Shown here: positions 9,290 through 18,039 of the stretch, in pieces
How the letters are laid out: each line of letters begins with the position of its first letter
Position numbering within the stretch: the first letter of the stretch is position 1
NCBI GenBank assembly: GCA_016794985.1
Contig: JAEUIQ010000107.1
Coordinates: 62,001 to 126,000 of the forward strand
DNA from: Planctomycetaceae bacterium
Lineage (GTDB): Bacteria; Planctomycetota; Planctomycetia; Pirellulales; Pirellulaceae
Reading direction: 5' to 3'
Length of the DNA: 64,000 nucleotides
Notes under the pieces: model-generated
What the model saw: the letters and a program-made list of their open reading frames with translations, nothing else
What the model was told of the DNA's origin: nothing
The model's database searches: none
Position numbers and translations under genes: made by a program

Positions 9290-10561
9290 CTAGTGCCCTT
9301 GTTGGCCGACATCTTCGATGATGACGACCGAATTAATACCCAACATTCCAAAGGAGTTATTCAGAATTCTCCGTACGCGACCGATTTCTCGCGGTCCGTC
9401 CAAAACCAGGTTGGGGAGTGCGCATTCGGGGTCCAATTGATCCACGTTGATCGAGTGGTGGACGACCCCATCGCGAAATGCTGGCAAATTTCCAGCCAAT
9501 TCCAACGCCCCAGCAGCTCCCATGCAATGGCCAATGAAGCTCTTCGTGTTGTTGAAGTGCGTCCGGCTCGATTCGCGAAAAACGTTTCGAAGCGCCTCGC
9601 ACTCCAAGGCATCGCCGTTCGAAGTCCCCGTGGCATGGGTGCTGACAATATCAATATCCTCAGGATTGAGGCCGGCTCGAAGAAGGGCTTTTTGCACACA
9701 TTGGGCCTGACGCTCCGGATTCGGAAGTACGAAATCCGTAGCATCCGTGTTGATCGCGTAACCGACCAGTTCCCCATAGATTTTCGCGCCACGGGCCTTT
9801 GCGTCGGCTAACCGCTCGACCGTGTACACACATCCGCCCTCGGCGACGACGATTCCGGTTCGGTTGGCGTCGAAGGGACGAGAGGCTTTCGTCGGATCTT
9901 CATGCGTTGCCAAAGCTCCTTGGCTGGCAAAACCGGCAAAGATGCCAAACGTGTGAATGCTCTCGGAGACACCACCCGCCAAGGCCAAATCACACTCGCC
10001 CAACCGCAGCATCTGAGCAGCTTGGATCAACCCCACGTTCCCGGCCGCACAGGCCGCACCCAAGGTGTAGTGTGGCCCCGTGATTTCCAAGGTGAGGGCG
10101 ATCTCTCCGGCCGGGTTATTGGCGACGGTCCGAGGGTTATGGTGATGGGACCAGACGCTCGTGTCGTAGTTGTAACCGCTAATCAAGTATATTTCGGACT
10201 CGGTTTCGACGTTTCCGTGCTCGGTTACCCCGATGTAGACTCCAATCGTCGACCGATCGAGGTTGGGCAAGTCCCAACCGCTGTCCTTGACCGCCTCGCT
10301 CGCGGCATAAATCCCGATCGAGCCGGCCCGAGTGCCCCGCCGCAATTCCTTTCGCTTTTGATACCGTAACGGATCGAAATTACAGACGCCTGCAACCGTT
10401 TTGCCAAAGTACCGAATCTCGTAAGGGACCACACCACTCCGCCCTTCCAAGAGTGCCGCACGGTACTGTCCCAAATCGTCTCCGTTCGGGGCCGCCAAAC
10501 CGACGCCTGTGATCACGATTCGTTGGCTGTCGTCCAATTGGCTCGTTTTGCTGGCAATCAT
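9290..10561 (-). CDS. Beta-ketoacyl-ACP synthase (FabF/KAS II-like)
   Basis: A 423-residue thiolase-fold condensing enzyme. The catalytic triad is visible: Cys171 in TLGAACAAGNVG, His309 in STHATGTSNGDALE and His345 in KSFIGHCMGAAGALE, with the conserved Lys340. It would extend acyl chains on the adjacent ACP with malonyl units. The C-terminal gate loop, normally close to GFGGTN in FabF, reads GMLGIN here, so this is a divergent specialised member. It is the first gene of the minus-strand cluster and is divergent from a TetR regulator across a 24-bp palindrome. Confidence 0.9.
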   Translation of the reverse strand: MIASKTSQLDDSQRIVITGVGLAAPNGDDLGQYRAALLEGRSGVVPYEIRYFGKTVAGVCNFDPLRYQKRKELRRGTRAGSIGIYAASEAVKDSGWDLPNLDRSTIGVYIGVTEHGNVETESEIYLISGYNYDTSVWSHHHNPRTVANNPAGEIALTLEITGPHYTLGAACAAGNVGLIQAAQMLRLGECDLALAGGVSESIHTFGIFAGFASQGALATHEDPTKASRPFDANRTGIVVAEGGCVYTVERLADAKARGAKIYGELVGYAINTDATDFVLPNPERQAQCVQKALLRAGLNPEDIDIVSTHATGTSNGDALECEALRNVFRESSRTHFNNTKSFIGHCMGAAGALELAGNLPAFRDGVVHHSINVDQLDPECALPNLVLDGPREIGRVRRILNNSFGMLGINSVVIIEDVGQQGH

Positions 10562-10707
10562 CGCAGAAAAAATCCTTCCATCTCCCTATTTCCCTGCTTC
10601 CCAGGGTCGTCGGTTCGGAATTCTATCCTCCACTTCGTCTATTGAGTAGTCAGCCGATCAAGCTGGGCCCACCGGTTCGACCGTTTGCTGAGGTCTAAAC
10701 TGGGAAA

Positions 10708-10731
10708 ATAGGTAAATTTGCATTTGCCTAT
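10708..10731. promoter_or_regulatory. Palindromic candidate TetR operator
   Basis: Two 10-base arms (ATAGGTAAAT and ATTTGCCTAT) are inverted repeats with one mismatch around a 4-base spacer. The site lies in the 281-bp space between the divergent ketosynthase and TetR-type genes. Its size and symmetry suit a TetR dimer, and its position would allow control of both directions. No promoter boxes could be assigned with confidence. Confidence 0.6.
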
Positions 10732-10842
10732 CTTAATGGTGGCAATCAAAGTAAATGCTGTGGCCGTCCGGGATTTCCGGCTTTCCGAACCCGCTTGCCA
10801 CCGATTGAGACGGTTGTGGAATCATCCTGGGTGAGAGCATCT

Positions 10843-11526
10843 ATGAGTTTGTCTACCAAAGAGCGAATCTTTGAAATCGCTGGGCCAGTCTTCGCTGAAA
10901 AGGGCTTTCAAGCCACGACCGTTCGCGAGTTATGCGTCAAGGCGAACGTCAATGTCGCATCAATCAACTACTATTTCGGCGACAAACAGAATCTGTACAC
11001 CGAACTGGTTCGGCACGCCCAGCAAAAATGTGAAGCTCAGCATCCGTTGCCAACTTGGACCAACGAAACCCCGGCGGAACAACGCCTGTTCGAATTGGTC
11101 CGAACCTTGTTGCTGCAATTAAGCGTCTCGGAAACCGCCCCGTGGGAAGTTCAACTTTTGATGCGGGAAGTTCTCTATCCGACGGAAGGGGTATCGCAAG
11201 TCGCCGAAGAGTATTTCTCTTCATTTTTCAAGATTCTGCTTGAGTCGATCGAGGCTCTTTCGCCGGCTCCATTGGGCTATGAGCAATTGGCCGGCTATGG
11301 CGTCAGCGTGCTTAGCCAATGCCTGATCTATCGCTACGGTCACCAGACGATCGCCCAGATTGCCCCGACCGCCCTGGGCGAAAACGGCAAACCGGACGTC
11401 GAACGACTGGCACGTCAGATATCCGAGTTTTCCTTGGCAGCGATTCGGGGAGTGCGCGGAAAGGCGGCTGGTCATCTTAACAATGGACAAAAAACCGCGA
11501 AGTCGTTGCAGCTTGCGGCAAAATAG
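10843..11526 (+). CDS. TetR/AcrR-family regulator, CecR-like
   Basis: The ATG at 10843 gives 227 residues; an upstream TTG at 10795 would add a poorly conserved tail. Residues 1-60 form the TetR DNA-binding domain: ERIFEIAGPVFAEKGF, the recognition helix region TTVRELCVKANVNVASINYYF, and GDKQNLYTELV. The C-terminal half (PWEVQLLMREVLYPT to YRYGHQTI) resembles the DUF1956 ligand domain of CecR/YbiH, a regulator of efflux in enterobacteria. It sits between the lipid cluster (divergent) and the RND efflux genes (downstream, same strand), so either or both may be targets. Confidence 0.88.
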   Translation: MSLSTKERIFEIAGPVFAEKGFQATTVRELCVKANVNVASINYYFGDKQNLYTELVRHAQQKCEAQHPLPTWTNETPAEQRLFELVRTLLLQLSVSETAPWEVQLLMREVLYPTEGVSQVAEEYFSSFFKILLESIEALSPAPLGYEQLAGYGVSVLSQCLIYRYGHQTIAQIAPTALGENGKPDVERLARQISEFSLAAIRGVRGKAAGHLNNGQKTAKSLQLAAK

Positions 11527-11723
11527 CCGAAGATTTTTGGGTCGTGCTGTCAACTCTTGATCCGCTTCCGCGATTTCTCGATTGGTAGATATACTAGGGT
11601 TTGATTCGCGTGATTGGTTCGCCCGAGTCCTAGATTGTGGATTTCAACGCCAAGTTGCCCTGGTCGATCGTTTGCGGTTAGGGCGCGTCAAGCGTGGCGG
11701 TAAGAACTGAAAGTATCTGTCGA

Positions 11724-13202
11724 ATGTTGTCGTCTACTATCCGAACCGTCATTTCCGTTCTGTTCATTTTGGCGGGAATTGGCGTGGCCTTTGGCTTGTA
11801 CATGTTAAAGAAGGCCCCGGCCCAACGAGCAGAATCTACCGCGTCAGTGATGGTCTCCGTCGCCGCAGTCAAAGCCTACACCGGGCCGCTGTCCCTTGAT
11901 TTGACGGGATTGGTCGTCCCGTTTCGCGAGATCAACGTGGTTTCGGAAGTTACTGGCAAGGTGGTCTTCAAGTCCGAAGAATTTCGCGCGGGGCGGTACG
12001 TGAAGGCCGGGACCGTGTTGATGCAAGTGGATCAGACGGACTACGATTTGGAAATTAGTCGAATCGATGCGGAACTGAAGCAAACCGCGTCTTCGTTGGA
12101 AGAATTAGAGGTTGAGATCAAAGGCGCGAGAGAGTTAATGGAGATCGCGACCAATGATCTGTCCTTACAACAAGCCGAGTACACGCGTAAGTCCAACCCA
12201 GCAGCTGGCCTCTCTACCAGTGAACTGGATCAAGCCAAGCGTGCGGTATTGGCGGCGCAGAATGCGCTGTCTTCCCAGACAAGTCGTTTGAACCAGTTGG
12301 AGCAAAGTCGCAACCGTTGGACGAGTACCCAAGCGGTGCGTCGCGCGGATTTAGAAATGGCCCAAATTCGCAAGAGTCGCTGCATCATCACTGCTCCAGC
12401 CGATGGTGTCGTGGTTAGTGAAAACGTCGAATTGAACGGCTTCGTCCAACCTGGTGCGACGATCATGGTGTTCGAAGATACCTCACGAGCTGAAGTGCGG
12501 TGCAACTTGCGACAAGACCAACTGGATTGGTTGTGGAAACATGCACCGCAAGCGGCAACGCAAGCCACCGATAATGCGTTAGGGACGGAGATTGCCTATC
12601 GAATTCCACGCGTGCCCGTCAAGGTTCGCTACGCGTCGGGCTCCGAACAAATCGAGTGGGATGGCATGCTCGACCGCTTCGATGGTTTGGGCATTGATCA
12701 GAGGACCAAAACGATCCCGACCCGCGTGGTAGTCGCACAACCCATCGCGGTTGGAAGTCGTGGAAACCGCGCTTTGGTTCGCGGAATGTTCGTCAAGTTG
12801 CGGATCGAGTTGCCCACCGAACCGCTGCGGGAACTTAACCAGTTCTTCGTGGAGTTGCCCAACAAGAGTATTTTACCGGGCAATAAAGTTTGGGTTTATC
12901 GCGACAACAAGTTGGTTGTGCAACGCGTTGAAGTGGTCAATACGATTGAGTCGCCGGACGGACGGCGGGCTGTGGTCCCACTGGTAGGCGAAGGTCTACT
13001 GTTGACGGACCAAGTGGTCACGACCCCGGTCGGTACTTATACCTCCAATATGACGGTCAAGATCATTTCGAAAACAGAAGGCGAGCCTTTAAACGCGAAA
13101 GATGTTGACCCGACTCGGTTGACGAGTCAATCGACGACAACGGATAGTGGAGTCGACTCGACTGAGAACGCGGATTCTGCGGCAACGGGCAGTCAGAAGT
13201 AG
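11724..13202 (+). CDS. RND efflux periplasmic adaptor (membrane fusion protein)
   Basis: About 492 residues from ATG 11724; an in-frame GTG at 11694 is the other candidate start. One N-terminal membrane anchor (TVISVLFILAGIGVAFGLYML) is followed by a lipoyl/barrel half, a coiled-coil hairpin at about residues 110-220 (heptad-rich, many E/Q/R), the second lipoyl half (ITAPADGVVVSENVELNGFVQPG), then beta-barrel and membrane-proximal domains. This is the HlyD/AcrA order. The adaptor bridges the inner-membrane pump encoded next to an outer-membrane channel that is not in the window. The C-terminal tail is Ser/Thr-rich and disordered. Confidence 0.9.
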   Translation: MLSSTIRTVISVLFILAGIGVAFGLYMLKKAPAQRAESTASVMVSVAAVKAYTGPLSLDLTGLVVPFREINVVSEVTGKVVFKSEEFRAGRYVKAGTVLMQVDQTDYDLEISRIDAELKQTASSLEELEVEIKGARELMEIATNDLSLQQAEYTRKSNPAAGLSTSELDQAKRAVLAAQNALSSQTSRLNQLEQSRNRWTSTQAVRRADLEMAQIRKSRCIITAPADGVVVSENVELNGFVQPGATIMVFEDTSRAEVRCNLRQDQLDWLWKHAPQAATQATDNALGTEIAYRIPRVPVKVRYASGSEQIEWDGMLDRFDGLGIDQRTKTIPTRVVVAQPIAVGSRGNRALVRGMFVKLRIELPTEPLRELNQFFVELPNKSILPGNKVWVYRDNKLVVQRVEVVNTIESPDGRRAVVPLVGEGLLLTDQVVTTPVGTYTSNMTVKIISKTEGEPLNAKDVDPTRLTSQSTTTDSGVDSTENADSAATGSQK

Positions 13203-13253
13203 ATCGCGACCTCCGTCTCTCAATAATGCTTTGACAAAGAAGGTGTATTGTCA

Positions 13254-16200
13254 ATGAAATCGATCATTCGCTGGGCGATTGCCAATTCTCCCGCCATGAA
13301 CAGTTTTGTGATCTGCGGGGTCATCGTCGGAGCGGTTTGTTTGATCATCATGCGCCGCGAAGTGTTTCCAGACTTCGAGTTGGATGTCGCATTGGTGACT
13401 GTCCCTTACCCGGGGGCGACTCCGGCTGAATGCGAGTCGGGGATTTGCCAGGTTATCGAGGAATCGGTTAGTGGGGTTGATGGAATCAAGAAGGTGACGT
13501 CGGTGGCCAAAGAAGGCTTTGGCTTCGTCATCATGGAACTGGATCGCGGCGTCAATTCTGAGTCCGTGTTGACGGACATTCGCGACGAGGTGAGTAATGT
13601 TCGCCGACGATTTCCTGAGAACATTGAAGAACCCGAGATCCAGACCATCAAATTCAAAACCACCGCGATCCGCCTGGCATTGATGGCTCCCGAAGGCGCT
13701 GAAGCTAGTATGCCGCCGGATGCTCTGGAGTTGCAACTGCGGGAATTGGCCGATCAGATTAGGGATGAGTTATTGGTGCAAAATGCGGCACCGGCCGAGA
13801 ACTTTCTTCGCGAGATGTTCAAGAGTTGGATCGTGCCGGCGGGCAAGCCAGCGATCTCGACGGTCGAGATCATGGGCGCGAAGCCGTATCAAATTAGTGT
13901 TGAGATTCAAGAAGACAAACTTCGTCAGTATGGCTTGACCTTGGAACAAGTCGCAGCCATCGTCCGTAGCGAAAATCTAGAATTGCCAGCGGGCAAGATT
14001 CGTTCGGACAGCCAAGAAGTTTTGATTCGCGGCGACAATAAACGCCGCCTCGGTGTCGAAATCGCAGAGTTAGAAGTCTTGAATCGCGATACGGGTGACC
14101 CGGTTCGCTTGGGGGAAATCGCGACGATCGTGGATGGATTTGACGAGTTTTCCCTACAGCAATATGTGAATGGCCGTCCTGCCGTTGTGTTGAACATCAA
14201 TCGGGCATCCAACGAAGACTTGTTTACGGTAGTGAATGCGGTTCAAAAGTATGTGGCTGAGAAGCAGCTCCCGAGCGGTTATTCGCTGCACTTGTGGGGC
14301 GATATGTCGGTGGACGTGCGCGATCGGATCGATTTGCTCATCCGGAATGGTCTGCAAGGATTGCTGTGCGTGTTTATCGTGTTGGCTTTGTTCCTGGAAT
14401 TGAAGTTGGCGTTTTGGGTGGCGCTTGGCATTCCGGTTTCGATGTTGGGGGCGGGGATCGTGCTCCTGGGTGCGGATCAGACACTCAATATGCTGTCCAT
14501 GTTTTCGTTCCTAATGGCTTTGGGGATTGTCGTAGACGACGCGATCGTGATCGGGGAGAATGTCTATCACAAACGTGAATCGGGCATGGGATTTACGCAA
14601 GCGGCGGTCGAAGGGACGGTGGAAGTCGTGCCTTCGGTCGGGGCGAGTATTGCGACGACTGTGATCGCCTTTGTGCCCTTGATGTTCGTTTCGGGTGTCA
14701 TGGGAAAATTCATTGCCGTCATGCCCTTGGCGGTCATTGCCATGTTGGTGATCTCGCTGTTGGAAAGTGTCTTTGTTTTGCCTTGCCACTTGGCGCATCA
14801 TCGCAATCTATTTTTGTCGATGATCGGCACTGTGCTGTATGTTTTTAGGCCGATCACTTTTCTCATCGACATGATCCGGCACCAATGCGACGCTGGAATG
14901 AAGTGGTTCATTGAACACATTTATGCACCAATCTTGGTCCGTTGTTTGCGTTATCCGGAAATTGCTTTATCCGCCGCCACGGCACTACTAATTTTTATGG
15001 TGGGATTGGTTGTAGGCGGGCATATCCCGTTCACCGGTTTCCCTAACTTGGACTCTCAAGTTGTCGAGGCGACCGTGGCATTTCCGGATGGAACCAGTGA
15101 GGAGTTTGCTCGCGCGGCCGCCGAGCAGATTGAAACGGGGTTGGATGAAGCGGTGGCTGAACTAGAAGCGGCCGGAAGTGGCAAGATGCTGAGGACGGTT
15201 TTCCGCAGAATGGGCGAGGCCGGCAATGCTCTGCGAGGTCCCAATGGAGTATCTTCAGGAAGTCACGTGGCCAATGTTTTGGTCGAGTTGACGCCAGTGG
15301 GTGAACGGCGCAAGACCAGCGAAGATTTACTGAACGTTTGGCGAAAAAAAGTTGGTGCAATTTCAGGTACCGAATCCCTCCGGTTTGGGGCACAAGCCAT
15401 GGGACCACCCGGCGATGCTATAGAGTTCAAGCTGTTATGCAAGTCAAACTATGCCGATTTGCTCGAGAAGTATGCCGATCGCTGCAAGGCTCACCTCGGC
15501 ACATTTGAAGGCGTCTACGATATTGACGATGACTTGAAACCCGGTAAGGAAGAAATTCAATTCAAAGTCAACGAATTGGGTAAGTCACTTGGAGTGACTG
15601 AAAACGCGGTGTACTCGGCGATTCGCAGCGCTTACTACGGAGTCGAAGTGATGCGCATGCAACGGGGCCGCGACGAAGTTCGGTTGATGGTCCGCTTGCC
15701 AGAAAATGAGCGCCGGACTTTTTCTAGCTTTGATGAATTGATGGTCGCGGACGCTGAGGGCAACAAACGCCCGCTGACAGAAATCGCCGATGCCTCTCTC
15801 TCGCGTAGCTCGGCGGAAATCAATCGCGTGAACCGTTTGCGGTCGATCACGCTTTCCGCATCTGTCGATGCCTCGATCCCCGGGGTGGCCGCGAAAGTGA
15901 CTTCCGATTTGCAGATGCCGGAGGGGTTTTTGGATCAACTGAAGTCGGACTTCGAGGCAGAAACTGGTGAGCAGTTGGTTGTAAATTGGGATGGTGCTCA
16001 ACAGCAAAACGCGGAATCATTCACTAGTATGTTTTCCGGTTTGATTATCGCCTTGTTGGCTATGTATGCCTTGTTGACGATGCAGTTCCAATCGTATCTG
16101 CAGCCAGCAATCATCATGGCGATCATTCCGTTCGGTTACATCGGAGCGGTCTTTGGGCACGGGATTTTGGGGATCGAACTCACCTTGTTCAGCTTCTTCG

Positions 16201-16613
16201 GATTGGTCGCTTTGACCGGTGTGATTGTGAATGACTCGATCGTTTTGGTTGACTTTATGAATCGATTTGTAGCCGATGGTGGGTCGTTATACGACGCAGT
16301 CGTCGAGGCCGGCAAACGGCGTTTTCGAGCAGTGATGTTGACCTCCGCCACGACGATCGCCGGGTTGATGCCGATGATTTTGGAAACTAGTTTTCAAGCT
16401 CAAGTTTTGATTCCAATGGCAGCAAGTCTGTCGTTTGGGCTATTGTTCGGAACGATTTTGGTCCTGTTCTTGGTGCCAACGTTTTATTTGTTGTTGGCGA
16501 GATTGTTCGTGGAAACCGATTTGGATGATCTACCGGTCGCGCGTGGTGACGGCGCTGCCGCTTCGGCCCCGGAAGGCGAGCCGATTGCTCCGATCACACC
16601 GGTTGTTACTTGA
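13254..16613 (+). CDS. RND efflux transporter permease (AcrB/HAE-type)
   Basis: About 1119 residues from ATG 13254, with AAGAAGG upstream; a TTG at 13248 is closer to that site. It has the duplicated RND plan: TM1, a large periplasmic loop, a TM2-6 block starting near residue 365 (GLLCVFIVLALFLELKLAFWV), a second loop, and a final TM block (GLIIALLAMYALLTMQFQSYL). The proton-relay acids lie in TM4 as FLMALGIVVDDAIVIGENVY, both Asp present. It forms an operon with the adaptor 51 bases upstream. The substrate is unknown; the TetR-like gene upstream is the likely local regulator. Confidence 0.93.
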   Translation: MKSIIRWAIANSPAMNSFVICGVIVGAVCLIIMRREVFPDFELDVALVTVPYPGATPAECESGICQVIEESVSGVDGIKKVTSVAKEGFGFVIMELDRGVNSESVLTDIRDEVSNVRRRFPENIEEPEIQTIKFKTTAIRLALMAPEGAEASMPPDALELQLRELADQIRDELLVQNAAPAENFLREMFKSWIVPAGKPAISTVEIMGAKPYQISVEIQEDKLRQYGLTLEQVAAIVRSENLELPAGKIRSDSQEVLIRGDNKRRLGVEIAELEVLNRDTGDPVRLGEIATIVDGFDEFSLQQYVNGRPAVVLNINRASNEDLFTVVNAVQKYVAEKQLPSGYSLHLWGDMSVDVRDRIDLLIRNGLQGLLCVFIVLALFLELKLAFWVALGIPVSMLGAGIVLLGADQTLNMLSMFSFLMALGIVVDDAIVIGENVYHKRESGMGFTQAAVEGTVEVVPSVGASIATTVIAFVPLMFVSGVMGKFIAVMPLAVIAMLVISLLESVFVLPCHLAHHRNLFLSMIGTVLYVFRPITFLIDMIRHQCDAGMKWFIEHIYAPILVRCLRYPEIALSAATALLIFMVGLVVGGHIPFTGFPNLDSQVVEATVAFPDGTSEEFARAAAEQIETGLDEAVAELEAAGSGKMLRTVFRRMGEAGNALRGPNGVSSGSHVANVLVELTPVGERRKTSEDLLNVWRKKVGAISGTESLRFGAQAMGPPGDAIEFKLLCKSNYADLLEKYADRCKAHLGTFEGVYDIDDDLKPGKEEIQFKVNELGKSLGVTENAVYSAIRSAYYGVEVMRMQRGRDEVRLMVRLPENERRTFSSFDELMVADAEGNKRPLTEIADASLSRSSAEINRVNRLRSITLSASVDASIPGVAAKVTSDLQMPEGFLDQLKSDFEAETGEQLVVNWDGAQQQNAESFTSMFSGLIIALLAMYALLTMQFQSYLQPAIIMAIIPFGYIGAVFGHGILGIELTLFSFFGLVALTGVIVNDSIVLVDFMNRFVADGGSLYDAVVEAGKRRFRAVMLTSATTIAGLMPMILETSFQAQVLIPMAASLSFGLLFGTILVLFLVPTFYLLLARLFVETDLDDLPVARGDGAAASAPEGEPIAPITPVVT

Positions 16614-16803
16614 GGGCTGGAGGGCATCGAGTGGTCGCGACTGCGTACACACGGAGTGTTTCCCTGCGCTTCGGAACGGTCTGGCAAGTAGTAAGATAGG
16701 GGACGAAGGATCGAGGAACTACGCCTAAACTTTGGCGTGTCGAGTAACCTGTATCGAATGTCGTGCCGAGAACCCATAGCCTTTTTTTGTGACGAGGAAC
16801 CTG

Positions 16804-17742
16804 ATGATGTTGCGTTCTACTTTTTTGAGGTTGATGCTGGCAGGAGTTGCGGTTGGTCCCAACCTCATTCAGAGTTTGGCGGCACGCGAATCAAGTCGCG
16901 GTCCCAAAAAACTAGTCCTGATCGCAGGACGCCCCAGTCACCCGAAAATGATGCACGAGTTCCGAGCCGGAACGATTCTCTTGGAAAAGCGACTGCAAAG
17001 CGTTTCCGACTTGCGCGTTGAACGCCACGAGAACGGTTGGGTCACAGACGAAGCGACGTTCGATGATGCGGCCGCGATCGTGATTTTCTCAGATGGTGGT
17101 GGCGGTCATCCTGCGATTCAAGAGAACCGCCTGCAATTACTCGAAAAACACATCCGTCGCGGCGTGGGCTTTGGTTGTATGCATTTTGGAGTGGAAGTTC
17201 CCAAAGACCGCGGTGGCCCAGAATTCAAGGAATGGATCGGCGGACACTATGAACATGAGTGGTCGTGCAATCCGATTTTCGATGCCAAGTTCGAAGAGTT
17301 CCCTGACCATCCGATTTGCTATGGGGTTGAACCATTCGAGATCAAGGACGAGTGGTACTTCAATATGCGATTCCGCGATGGATTTGACGCCGAGGGAGTC
17401 AAAGAAGTCGAGGGCACTCGATTTACTCCGGTGCTAGTTACGAAACCTGCCGACGCAGTTCGCAATGGACCGTACGTCTATCCGGCTGGTCCTTATCGCC
17501 ATATTCAAGACGCGATGGGGCGGAAAGAGGCCGTCATGTGGGCCGTTGACCGCCCGGACGGTGGGCGCGGGTTCGGCTTTACCGGCGGCCATTTTCATGT
17601 CAATTGGCAGCACAACGAGTTCCGCAAAACGATTCTAAACTCGTTGTGCTGGATTGCTGGTGTCGACGTCCCGAAACATGGTATCGAGTCCGAAGCCGTT
17701 AGCGACGAAGAGATTTACCTCAATCTGGATCCGAAACGCTGA
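16804..17742 (+). CDS. ThuA-like domain protein, secreted
   Basis: About 312 residues. GAGGAA precedes two adjacent ATGs (16804, 16807); a GTG at 16789 is also in frame. An N-terminal signal segment (FLRLMLAGVAVG) is followed by KKLVLIAGRPSHPKMMHEF, typical of the ThuA/DUF1080-associated glutamine-amidotransferase-like fold. A Gly/His-rich core (FSDGGGGHPAIQ, GFGCMHFGVEVP) and a C-terminal GFTGGHFHVNWQHNEFRK follow. ThuA-like proteins are linked to trehalose or sugar metabolism and are abundant in planctomycetes; their biochemistry is poorly defined. It stands alone, with 297 bases before the next gene. Confidence 0.85.
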   Translation: MMLRSTFLRLMLAGVAVGPNLIQSLAARESSRGPKKLVLIAGRPSHPKMMHEFRAGTILLEKRLQSVSDLRVERHENGWVTDEATFDDAAAIVIFSDGGGGHPAIQENRLQLLEKHIRRGVGFGCMHFGVEVPKDRGGPEFKEWIGGHYEHEWSCNPIFDAKFEEFPDHPICYGVEPFEIKDEWYFNMRFRDGFDAEGVKEVEGTRFTPVLVTKPADAVRNGPYVYPAGPYRHIQDAMGRKEAVMWAVDRPDGGRGFGFTGGHFHVNWQHNEFRKTILNSLCWIAGVDVPKHGIESEAVSDEEIYLNLDPKR

Positions 17743-18039
17743 TGTCCTGTTTTTCGGTGGGGATGTTGGGGTAGGTTGTCCGAGATGACGCATTTGCCTC
17801 GCGATCTGGCCGCGGATTTCAGCCCGGCCCGCAAGTCGGAGAAAGCACCAATTATCCCCTTGGACGCAACCTCGTGATGCGACCATGTGTATCGGAGCGA
17901 GCCGCGATGATCATCGGCGCGCCGCCCAAGGCGTTCTTCGGGGGTGACTTTTAATCGGGGATCAACTGTGCGATAATGCCGCGGAATTGCACTGCTCCCG
18001 GCGGTGCTCCACAGCGCTTCAAGCACGGATTGGTCGAAA

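Noticed and set aside
17743..18039. Small gene or RNA in the ThuA downstream spacer
   Set aside because: The only frames are Arg/His-rich antisense-type readings with no family or structure.
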